64,000 bases of DNA, from contig NC_021658.1 of NCBI RefSeq assembly GCF_000418325.1, forward strand, positions 2,418,001 to 2,482,000, read 5' to 3'. The translations under genes were made by a program, and so were the position numbers. Shown one piece after another: positions 1-7,124 of this stretch. The notes beneath the pieces are model-generated. The model ran no database searches. It saw only the letters and a program-made list of their open reading frames with translations, and had not been told where the DNA came from. The stretch is from Sorangium cellulosum So0157-2. Lineage in GTDB: Bacteria; Myxococcota_A; Polyangia; Polyangiales; Polyangiaceae. The stretch's first letter is position 1; every line of letters starts with the position of its first letter.

Positions 1-1198
1 CGAGGAGATCGCGCCGCGCCCGGTAAATGCGCCGCGCGCGCTGCGCGTGGCGCTGCACCTCGCCGTCCTCGAGCAGCTCGGCGACGGCGCGCTCCACCGC
101 GTGGTCGCCCTGGCGGTCGACGAAGGTGCGGTGCAGGGAGAGCCGCTCGATCAGGGGCTCGGGCGCGACCACGAAGCCGAGCCGGAGCCCGGGGGCGAGG
201 ATCTTCGACAGGGTGCCGAGGTAGACGACGATGCCGGCCGTGTCCGCGCTGGCGAGCGGCAGCACCGGGCGGCCGTCGTAGTGGAACTCGTGATCGTAGT
301 CGTCCTCGAGGATCGCGATCCGGCGGCTGCGGCAGAGCTCGAGGAGGGCGATCCGCCTGCCGGGCGCGAGCACCGCGGTCGTGGGGTACTGGTGGTGCGG
401 GGTGACGTAGACGGCGCGGAGGCGCTCGCGATCGGCGAGCTCCGCGAGCGCGTCGACCGAGAGGCCCGCGGCGTCGACCGGCAGCGGGACGAGCCGCGCG
501 CCGGCGAGGCGGAGCGCCTCCCACGCGGGGCGGTAGCCGTACGACTCGACGGCCACCGCGTCGCCCGGCGCGAGCAGCGCGCGCGCGACGAGGTCGAGCG
601 CCATCTGGCTGCCGCGCGTGACGAGCACCGACTCCGGGCCGGCGGCGAGGCCGCGCACCGCCGAGAGCATCGCGGCGAGGGCGGCGCGGAGGCGGGCGTG
701 GCCGCGGGGATCGGCGTAGTCGAGCAGCCGCCTCGGCTCGGCGCGGAGCGCGCGGCGGTAGGCGCGCGCGAGCGCCGCGATCGGGACGAGGCGCATGTCG
801 GGGACGCCGCCGCTCATCCGGAGCGCGCCCTCGGGGGCGAGGGGCATGGGCCGGAGCGAGGTCGCGCCGAGGTCGAAGCCGAGCTTCGCCGGCACCTCGG
901 CCCGGACCGCGGCGCGCCGGGCGAAGCGCCGGGGCGCGGGCGCCGGCAGCTCGGCCGAGACGAAGGTGCCGCGCGCGGCGCTGGCCTCGATCCACCCCTC
1001 GGCGGCGAGCTCGCGGTACGCGGCGAGGACGGTGTTGCGGTGGACCGACAGCGACCGCGCGAGCGCGCGGCTGCCCGGGAGCTCGTCGCCGGCGCGGAGC
1101 CGGCCGCGGCGGATGTCGTCGGCGAGGGCGCGCGCGATCTGCAGGAAGATCGGCTGCGACGCGGCGGGATCGACGGCGAGCGAGAGCTCCCAGGGCAC
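1..1198 (-). CDS. MocR/PdxR-type GntR regulator with aminotransferase domain (3' end outside window)
   Basis: About 399 residues are visible and the C-terminus runs off the left edge. An N-terminal winged helix-turn-helix of GntR type (LQIARALADDIRRGRLRAGD, then SRALARSLSVHRNTV) is followed by a fold-type I aminotransferase domain. Recognisable parts are the TRGSQMALDLVARALL segment, VTPHHQYPTT, the ILEDDYDHEF Asp region and the PLP lysine in YLGTLSKILAPGLRLGF. MocR proteins use PLP as an effector-sensing cofactor and bind DNA; they usually do not act as transaminases. The start is the GTG at 1198, since no ATG lies in frame near it and the domain begins soon after. It is divergent from the flavin/GNAT fusion at 1270 with a 71-base gap, so that gene is its likely target (inference). 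Confidence 0.85.
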   Translation of the reverse strand, partial: MPWELSLAVDPAASQPIFLQIARALADDIRRGRLRAGDELPGSRALARSLSVHRNTVLAAYRELAAEGWIEASAARGTFVSAELPAPAPRRFARRAAVRAEVPAKLGFDLGATSLRPMPLAPEGALRMSGGVPDMRLVPIAALARAYRRALRAEPRRLLDYADPRGHARLRAALAAMLSAVRGLAAGPESVLVTRGSQMALDLVARALLAPGDAVAVESYGYRPAWEALRLAGARLVPLPVDAAGLSVDALAELADRERLRAVYVTPHHQYPTTAVLAPGRRIALLELCRSRRIAILEDDYDHEFHYDGRPVLPLASADTAGIVVYLGTLSKILAPGLRLGFVVAPEPLIERLSLHRTFVDRQGDHAVERAVAELLEDGEVQRHAQRARRIYRARRDLL

Positions 1199-1269
1199 GC
1201 CGACTGGTCTAGCAGAAATCCATGGACCGGATCTTTTGAACGTACCAGCCGCGCGGCACGCTCCACGCC

Positions 1270-2325
1270 ATGCGCAGGGAAATTTTCCGCATGGATCGCG
1301 CGGAGGCCGAGGAGCTCCTCGGGCGCGCGGAGGTGGTGCACGTGGCCTCGACGACGGCGGAGGGCGAGCCGCTCTTGCGGGCGGTGCACGGCGTCGTGGT
1401 CCGGGGGGCGATCGCGTTCCACGGCGCGCCCGCGGGCGAGGAGATCGAGGCCGTCGGCCGGGCGGCGGTGGTGTCGTGCGAGCAGATCGTCGCCTCGATC
1501 CCGAGCTACTTCACCGATCCAGCGCGCGCCTGTCCGGCGACGACGCTCTACCGGAGCGCGCAGGCGCACGGGGTGATCGAGCGCGTGGACGACCCGGACC
1601 ACAAGGCCGAGGTGCTGGAGGCGCTGATGCGGAAGTACCAGCCCGAGGGCGGGTACGCGCCGCTCGACGCCCGGAGCCCGCTCTACCGCAAGGCGATCGA
1701 GGGGATCCTCGTGCTCGCGGTCCCGCTCGAGCGGCTCGACGGCAAGGCGAAGCTCGCGCAGAACCGCGCGCCGGAGGAGCGGGCGCGCCTCCTCACGAAG
1801 CTCTGGGAGCGGGGCTCGCCGGGCGATCCCGAGGCGATCGAGCTCCTGCGCGGCGCGAGCCCGGACACGCCGGTGCCCGAGTTCCTGCGGGCGCCGGCGG
1901 GCTGCGCGCTCGCGTGCGCGCTCGGGCCGCGCGACGTGGGCGCGGCCGTCGATCTGCTGGAGGGCGCCTACTGGAGCCAGGGCGTGCCGCGCGAGGCGAT
2001 CGCGCGGGCGCTGCTCGGCTCGTCGGCGTGGGTGGGCGCGCGCGACGCCGCGGGTCGGCTCGCGGCGACGGCGCGCGCGGTGAGCGACGGGAGCAAGCGC
2101 GCGTGGATGTTCGACGTGATGGTCGCCCCTTCGCTGCGAGGCCTCGGCGTGGGCGAGGCGGTGGTGCGCCTGCTGCTCGCGCACCCGGCGGTCCGCGGCG
2201 CGCGCCACGTCCACCTGGGCACGCAGGACGCGCACACGTTCTACGCGCGGTTCGGGTTCCGTAACCGCGCGGACCTGCCGCCGCTGCCGTTCACGTCGAC
2301 GGAGATGGTCCTCGCCAGGGCGTGA
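1270..2325 (+). CDS. Pyridoxamine-phosphate-oxidase-like flavin-binding domain fused to GNAT acetyltransferase
   Basis: The 351-residue protein has two parts. Residues 1 to about 190 resemble the PNPOx-like split-barrel flavin-binding family (Pyridox_ox_2 type), with the conserved AEVVHVASTTAEGEPLLRAV start and the SIPSYFTDP and LYRSAQAHGVIE segments. Residues about 210 to 351 are a GNAT fold; the acetyl-CoA binding loop is FDVMVAPSLRGLGVGEAVV and the end is FYARFGFRN. The substrate is unknown. It is divergently transcribed from a MocR regulator, a class that senses PLP, which fits a B6- or amine-related role (inference). Its last 85 bases overlap the 3' end of the opposite-strand MocR gene at 2241. 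An in-frame ATG at 1291 is an alternative start. Confidence 0.8.
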   Translation: MRREIFRMDRAEAEELLGRAEVVHVASTTAEGEPLLRAVHGVVVRGAIAFHGAPAGEEIEAVGRAAVVSCEQIVASIPSYFTDPARACPATTLYRSAQAHGVIERVDDPDHKAEVLEALMRKYQPEGGYAPLDARSPLYRKAIEGILVLAVPLERLDGKAKLAQNRAPEERARLLTKLWERGSPGDPEAIELLRGASPDTPVPEFLRAPAGCALACALGPRDVGAAVDLLEGAYWSQGVPREAIARALLGSSAWVGARDAAGRLAATARAVSDGSKRAWMFDVMVAPSLRGLGVGEAVVRLLLAHPAVRGARHVHLGTQDAHTFYARFGFRNRADLPPLPFTSTEMVLARA

Positions 2326-3767
2326 GGCCGGGGCGGCGGCGAGGGCGCGATGGCCTGCGCGAGGCGGTGCACGGCCTTCTGCGCGCGTGAGGCGGGCAGC
2401 GCGGCGAACCCGAGCAGCAGCCCGTCGAGCCGCCCCTCGGTCGGATCGGATCGATAAAAGCTCGACAGGGCGCCCGGCGCGAGGCCCAGCTGGCTCGCGC
2501 GCTCGACCACCTCTCCGTCTCGGGCGCCGGTCAGGCGCGCGATCAGGTGCAGGCCGCCCGTCCCCTCCTCGACCTGGAGCTGCGGCGAGGAGAGCTCCTC
2601 GAGCGCGCGCGACAGCGCGCCGTGCCGCTCGCTGTAGAGCGCGCGCATGCGCCGCACGTGACGCGCGAAGTGCCCCTCGCCGAGGAAGTCGGCGGCGGCG
2701 CGCTGCACGGCGAGCAGCGGGGCCGGGTGCAGCAGGCTGGCCACGCGGGCGAGCGCGTCGCGCGCGCCGTCCGGAACGACGAGGAAGCCGAGGCGCAGCG
2801 CGGGGAACATCGATTTGCTGAAGGTCCCCGCGTAGATCACCCGGCCCTGGTCATCGAGGCTCTTGAGGGCGGGCAGCGGCGCCGAGGCGCGCTGGAACTC
2901 GCCGTCGTAGTCGTCCTCGATGATCCACGCGTCGGCGCCGCGCGCCCAGGCCAGGAGGGCGAGCCTGCGCGGCAGCGAGAGCGCCATGCCGAGCGGCATC
3001 TGGTGGCTCGGCGTCACGAACGCGAACCGGGCGCGCGGGGCGAGCGCGGCGCCGCGGGCGACGTCGAGGCCCTCGGCGTCCACCGGCACGGCCGCGAGCC
3101 GCAGCCCGGCGAGCTCCAGCGCGGCCCGCGCCCGGTGGTAGCCGGGCTCCTCGAACCACGCCACGTCTCCCGGTCGCGCGAGCGCGCGGGCGAGCAGGCC
3201 GAGCGCGCCGTGGTAGCCCCCGGTGATCATCACCTGCTCCGCGCGCGCGACGACGCCGCGCGAGACCGCGAGGTGCGCGGCGATCGCCTCGCGCAGGGCG
3301 CGGTCGCCGCTCGGGTCGGAGCCGGCGAGATCGCCGGCGCGGGCGCGCCGCGCGTGCCGGCCGAGCAGCCGCGACCAGGTAGCGACGGGGAACGCGTCGA
3401 CCGCGGGGACGCCGATCTGGAAGGGGCGGAGCTCCGCGCGGGCGCGGGGCTCCTTGCGCGGCGGCTCCGGAGGGGCCGCGGGGGCGAAGGCGGCGGCGAT
3501 GGGGAGCGGGGTCGTGACGAACGTGCCGGCCGCGCCGCGCGCCACGAGGAACCCTTCGACCGAGAGGCGCGCGTACGCGGCGTCCACGGTCCCCCGCGAG
3601 ACGCCCGCCTCGAGCGCCATGGCGCGCGCCGAGGGGACCCGCGCGCCCGAGGCGAGCGCGCCGGAGAGGATGGCCTGGCGGAGCCGCTCGTAGAGCTGCG
3701 CTTGCAGCGTACCGGCGCTCCGCTGCCGCCGGCGCACCGGGGAGAGCCTGGCTCCGCGGCGGGTCAT
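2241..3767 (-). CDS. MocR-type GntR/aminotransferase transcriptional regulator
   Basis: This 508-residue protein has a GntR-type winged helix near residues 18-85 (YERLRQAILSGAL, ARAMALEAGVSRGTVDAAYA). An aminotransferase-like domain follows, with MITGGYHGALGLLARAL, FVTPSHQMPLGM, IIEDDYDGEF and the PLP-lysine motif YAGTFSKSMFPALRLGF. The last 35 or so residues are Pro/Arg-rich and lie antisense to the end of the flavin/GNAT gene, so the functional domain ends near 2340. It is divergent from the AhpD-like gene. A perfect 13-bp inverted repeat (3764-3776 and 3806-3818) lies across the divergent starts and is a plausible operator. Because one arm covers the ATG at 3765-3767, a start a few codons downstream is possible. 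Confidence 0.87.
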   Translation of the reverse strand: MTRRGARLSPVRRRQRSAGTLQAQLYERLRQAILSGALASGARVPSARAMALEAGVSRGTVDAAYARLSVEGFLVARGAAGTFVTTPLPIAAAFAPAAPPEPPRKEPRARAELRPFQIGVPAVDAFPVATWSRLLGRHARRARAGDLAGSDPSGDRALREAIAAHLAVSRGVVARAEQVMITGGYHGALGLLARALARPGDVAWFEEPGYHRARAALELAGLRLAAVPVDAEGLDVARGAALAPRARFAFVTPSHQMPLGMALSLPRRLALLAWARGADAWIIEDDYDGEFQRASAPLPALKSLDDQGRVIYAGTFSKSMFPALRLGFLVVPDGARDALARVASLLHPAPLLAVQRAAADFLGEGHFARHVRRMRALYSERHGALSRALEELSSPQLQVEEGTGGLHLIARLTGARDGEVVERASQLGLAPGALSSFYRSDPTEGRLDGLLLGFAALPASRAQKAVHRLAQAIAPSPPPRPHALARTISVDVNGSGGRSARLRNPNRA

Positions 3768-3818
3768 GATGGCCCACTCGTTTTCGCGATTCTTGGCACT
3801 GTCGCTGGGCCATCATGA
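3764..3818. promoter_or_regulatory. 13-bp perfect inverted repeat in divergent MocR/AhpD-like intergenic region
   Basis: TCATGATGGCCCA at 3764-3776 is the exact reverse complement of TGGGCCATCATGA at 3806-3818, with 29 bases between the arms. The centre-to-centre distance of 42 bases is four helical turns. This is where a MocR dimer would be expected to bind between its own gene and its divergent target. That it is an operator is inference; the repeat itself is read directly. Confidence 0.6.
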
Positions 3819-3835
3819 ACCTATCCTGCCGGGCC

Positions 3836-4312
3836 ATGGCAACCACAACCTCCCGGCTCGACTACGCGGGGTTCCGGCGCCTCGCCCCCGAGGCCGATCG
3901 CGCGCTGCTCGCGATCTCGGCCGCCACGAAGCAGAGCGCCCTCGGCGCGGAGCTCATCCAGCTCGTCAAGGTGCGCGCCTCGCTGGTGAACCGCTGCTCC
4001 TTCTGCCTCGCGATGCACCGGCGCGAGGCGCGGAGGCTCGGGATCTCGGGCGAGCGGCTCGAGGCGCTCGCCCGCTGGCGCGAGAGCCCTTGCTTCACGC
4101 CGCCGGAGCGGGCGGCGCTCGCCTGGACCGACGCGCTGACGCAGCTCGCGGACGGCGGCGTGCCCGACGAGGTGTACCGCGAGGTGTCGAGCGCCTTCTC
4201 CGACGCCGACCTCGCGGCGCTGACGTCGGTCGTGGCGACGATCAACGCCTGGAACCGCATCGCCGTGGCCTACCGGTTCCCGGCGGCGCCCGACGCGGAG
4301 GGCGGCGAATGA
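3836..4312 (+). CDS. AhpD-like carboxymuconolactone decarboxylase family protein
   Basis: A 158-residue all-alpha protein of the AhpD/CMD family. The redox motif Cys-Ser-Phe-Cys followed by Leu-Ala-Met-His (CSFCLAMH) matches the CxxC...H active site of AhpD-type alkylhydroperoxidases. The downstream segment ERAALAWTDALTQLADGGVP is typical of the family. A role in peroxide or thiol redox chemistry is likely but the substrate cannot be read. I chose ATG 3836 because the alternative in-frame ATG at 3815 lies inside the inverted-repeat arm; neither start has a clear ribosome binding site. The stop overlaps the start of the next gene (ATGA), so the two are translationally coupled. Confidence 0.82.
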   Translation: MATTTSRLDYAGFRRLAPEADRALLAISAATKQSALGAELIQLVKVRASLVNRCSFCLAMHRREARRLGISGERLEALARWRESPCFTPPERAALAWTDALTQLADGGVPDEVYREVSSAFSDADLAALTSVVATINAWNRIAVAYRFPAAPDAEGGE

Positions 4313-5121
4313 GCCAGCCGCACGCCAGCGCGGCGCGCTTCCGGGCGATGCACGCGCCGGGACAGCTCCTCGTCCTGCTCAACGCGTGGGACGCCGTGAG
4401 CGCCCGCATGGCCGAGGCCGCCGGGGGCGCCGCGGTCGCGACGAGCAGCGCGGCGGTGGCCTGGGCGCACGGCGCGGCCGACGGCGAGCGCCTGCCGTTC
4501 GACCGGCTGCTCGCCTCGACCCGCGACATCCTCCGCGCCGTGCGCGTCCCGGTGAGCGTCGACCTCGAGCGAGGCTACGCCACGAGCGCCGAGGGGGTCG
4601 CCAACGCCGTGTGCCGCCTCGCGGAGGTCGGCGTGGCGGGCGTGAACCTCGAGGACGGGGCCGAGCCGCCCGAGGCGCTGGCCGCGAAGCTGCTCGCGGC
4701 GCGGGGGGCGCTCCAGCGCGCCGGGCTGGACCTGTTCCTGAACGCGCGCACCGACGTGCTCCTGCGCGGCGCGCCCTCGTCCGCCGCGGCCCTCGACGAG
4801 GTGGTGCGCCGCGCCAGGCGCTACGTCGACGCGGGCTGCGACGGCGTCTTCGTGCCGGGCCTCGCGGCGGCCGAGGGGCTCTCGCGCGTCGCCGCGGAGG
4901 TGCAGGCCCCGCTCAACGTGTGGGCCTCGCCGGCGCTGCCGCCCGTCGAGCAGCTCCGAGCCATCGGCGTGCGCCGGGTGAGCGTCGGCCCGCGCCTCGC
5001 CCTGACGGCGCTCTCGGCCGCGAGGCAGGACGCGGAGCAGCTGCTCGCCGGCCGGTGGGCGCCGCAGCCGTTCCACGATGCGCCGCTGACGTACGCCGAG
5101 CTCAACGCGTGGTTCGCGTGA
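4309..5121 (+). CDS. Isocitrate lyase/PEP mutase family protein
   Basis: The 270-residue protein is a TIM-barrel enzyme of the PEP mutase/isocitrate lyase superfamily. It has the N-terminal LLNAWDAVSARMAEAAG, the metal-site strand VSVDLERGYA (DxE...GYA), GVNLEDG, and the FLNARTDVLL strand with the DAGCDGVFVPG segment. The catalytic KKCGH-type loop of true isocitrate lyases is absent, as in the generic C-C lyase/phosphonomutase branch, so the substrate is unknown. The ATG overlaps the stop of the AhpD-like gene by the ATGA arrangement, which makes a two-gene operon probably controlled by the divergent MocR regulator. No downstream gene joins the operon. Confidence 0.85.
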   Translation: MSQPHASAARFRAMHAPGQLLVLLNAWDAVSARMAEAAGGAAVATSSAAVAWAHGAADGERLPFDRLLASTRDILRAVRVPVSVDLERGYATSAEGVANAVCRLAEVGVAGVNLEDGAEPPEALAAKLLAARGALQRAGLDLFLNARTDVLLRGAPSSAAALDEVVRRARRYVDAGCDGVFVPGLAAAEGLSRVAAEVQAPLNVWASPALPPVEQLRAIGVRRVSVGPRLALTALSAARQDAEQLLAGRWAPQPFHDAPLTYAELNAWFA

Positions 5122-5207
5122 GCGCCTCACGCAGCGGCGCCTCGCCGCAATCCGGGCGCGATCCCGAGGTCATGGGACCCGAGGTCACAGGACCATCGAC
5201 AACCCAG

Positions 5208-5281
5208 CGCGCCACAGTGGATTCGAACCACTGGCCTTCGGCTCCGGAGGCCGACGCTCTATCCAGCTGAGCTAGTGGCGC
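5208..5281 (-). tRNA. tRNA-Arg (anticodon CCG)
   Basis: Read on the minus strand, a full cloverleaf is visible. The acceptor stem is GCGCCAC/GTGGCGC, the D arm GCTC-AGCTGGATA-GAGC, and the anticodon stem TCGGC/GCCGA with loop CTCCGGA, giving anticodon CCG (reads CGG, Arg). The T arm is AGTGG-TTCGAAT-CCACT. The discriminator is G and the 3' CCA is not encoded. The gene lies between the PEP-mutase-like gene and the L,D-transpeptidase gene. Confidence 0.95.
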
Positions 5282-5476
5282 ATGCTCGCGGGGTTCGCGA
5301 GGGCCCGGAACCTAGCCGGGGTCGGGCTTCCGCGCAACCCCTTCCAGCAACGTTCCAGCAACGTCGTGCATCGCCTGGGATCGCCTCGCATCCCCTGGCC
5401 GCGTCTTGCCGCTCGCCCTCCGATCGGGGAGCGCCAAAACTTGGCCACCGGCCCGGCTGTCCGGCATCCCCGGGGC

Positions 5477-7108
5477 ATGGACGCCCGACAGCGAAGCTCT
5501 GCGATCCCGGCCCTCGCGCGCGGCTTCTCGCCGCCCGCCCTGGCGCTCGCCGCCCTCGCCCTGCCGGTCCTCTCGGCCTGCAGCGGCGGGGAGAACGCCA
5601 CGCCCGAGGGCATCATCAGCCTCTCCGCGGGCGCGGCCCAGACGTCCGCCGAGAACGACCCCGCCACCCTCCCGCGCGACGACGGGCCCCGCATCGGCGC
5701 CGTGCAGATGGTCGCGCCCATCTACGAGAAGGCGGACCGCCGCTCCGCCAAGCTCGGCTACCTGCGCGCGGGCGGGACGGCGCCCCGCGGGGAGAAGCCC
5801 GTCTCGTTCGACGACTGCCAGGGCGGCTACTACCGCGTGCTGCCCGCCGGGTACATGTGCGCGGACAGCGACGCCACGATCGACATGAAGCACCCGATCC
5901 TCCGGGCGCTCACGCGGCGGCCCGACCTGTCCAAGCCGATGCCGTACCCGTACGCCTTCGTCAGGGCCATCGCGCCGAACTACTACCGGATGCCGTCGAT
6001 GAAGGAGCAGCTCAAGTACGAGATGAGCCTGGAGCGGCACCTCCGCAGCTACAAGAAGCTCAAGAAGAAGTGGGACGAGATCAAGGTCGGCGCCAACGAC
6101 GTGCCGCTCGACGCGCAGGGCAACGCGACCGGCGACCCGCCCGCCGAGCCGCCCGAGCTCGGCGACAGCGAGCTCTACGGCGGCAACGGCAGCGACGAGA
6201 TCCCCTGGTTCTTCAAGGGTGGGCGGCAGCTCCCGAACATCTCGTCGTTCAAGGTCCCGGGCTACGCGATCATCACGAACCGGATCGCGCGCAAGGCGGG
6301 GCTCGCCCTCATCGACACCTTCATGGGCGACGGCGGGCGGCGCTTCGCGATGACCACCGACGCGCGGCTCGTGCCCACGTCGAAGCTCAAGCCCGCCCGC
6401 GGCTCCACGTTCCGCGGCGTCGACATGACCAAGGGGTGGGAGCTGCCCCTCGCGTTCGTCCACCGGCAGGACGCGAAGCGCTACGACATCTCGGACGGCG
6501 AGATGGAAAAGGCGGGCGAGCTGCCCTGGCACACCGCCGTGCAGCTCACGGGGCGATCGAAGAAGGTGGGCGGCGCGCGCCTCGTCGAGGCGAAGGACGG
6601 GACGTGGGTGCGCGACTCCGACGTCGCCATCGCGGTGAAGCCCTCGGAGCTGCCGTCGTTCGCGCAGGGCGACGTGAAGTGGATCGACATCTCGATCCTC
6701 AGCCAGACGCTCATCCTCTACGAGGGCAAGCGGCCCGTCTACGCGACCGCGGCGGCGACGGGGCGCGACGGGCTCGGCGACCCCAAGAAGACCTTCTCGA
6801 CCGTGCGCGGGACGTTCCGGATCCGCGACAAGCACGTCACGACGACGATGGACGCGCACGAGGTCGACAACAAGTTCGAGCTCCGCGACGTGCCGTGGGT
6901 GCAGTACTTCGAGGCGGGCTACGCGATCCACGCGGCGCCGTGGCACGACGACTACGGCAAGCCGCGCAGCCACGGGTGCATCAACCTGTCGCCGATCGAC
7001 GCGCGCCGGGTGTTCCTCTGGACCGATCCGCCGGTGCCCGACGGGTGGCACGGCGTCACCGCGGGGAAGGCCACGGGGGAGGGGACCATCGTCCACATCC
7101 ACCCGTAG
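5477..7108 (+). CDS. L,D-transpeptidase (YkuD family) lipoprotein
   Basis: The 543-residue protein begins with a lipoprotein signal peptide ending in LPVLSAC, so it is predicted to be anchored in the cell envelope after cleavage before Cys. The C-terminal third is a YkuD catalytic domain: YATAAATGRDG, then HAAPWHDDYG and the active-site motif SHGCINLSP with the nucleophile Cys near residue 500. Such enzymes form 3-3 peptidoglycan cross-links or attach proteins to peptidoglycan. The long N-terminal region has no domain I recognise. The reading frame is open back to 5282, but the ATG at 5477 starts the signal peptide directly. The gene converges on the EF-G-like gene with 16 bases between. Confidence 0.88.
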   Translation: MDARQRSSAIPALARGFSPPALALAALALPVLSACSGGENATPEGIISLSAGAAQTSAENDPATLPRDDGPRIGAVQMVAPIYEKADRRSAKLGYLRAGGTAPRGEKPVSFDDCQGGYYRVLPAGYMCADSDATIDMKHPILRALTRRPDLSKPMPYPYAFVRAIAPNYYRMPSMKEQLKYEMSLERHLRSYKKLKKKWDEIKVGANDVPLDAQGNATGDPPAEPPELGDSELYGGNGSDEIPWFFKGGRQLPNISSFKVPGYAIITNRIARKAGLALIDTFMGDGGRRFAMTTDARLVPTSKLKPARGSTFRGVDMTKGWELPLAFVHRQDAKRYDISDGEMEKAGELPWHTAVQLTGRSKKVGGARLVEAKDGTWVRDSDVAIAVKPSELPSFAQGDVKWIDISILSQTLILYEGKRPVYATAAATGRDGLGDPKKTFSTVRGTFRIRDKHVTTTMDAHEVDNKFELRDVPWVQYFEAGYAIHAAPWHDDYGKPRSHGCINLSPIDARRVFLWTDPPVPDGWHGVTAGKATGEGTIVHIHP

Positions 7109-7124
7109 CCCGGGCGTCGCCCCG

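Noticed and set aside
47..1576. Long plus-strand open frame
   Set aside because: It is antisense to the MocR regulator, composed of Arg/Ala/Glu-rich sequence with no domain; high GC creates long false frames.
5282..5476. Upstream extension of the L,D-transpeptidase gene
   Set aside because: The open frame begins right after the tRNA, and the signal peptide begins at 5477.
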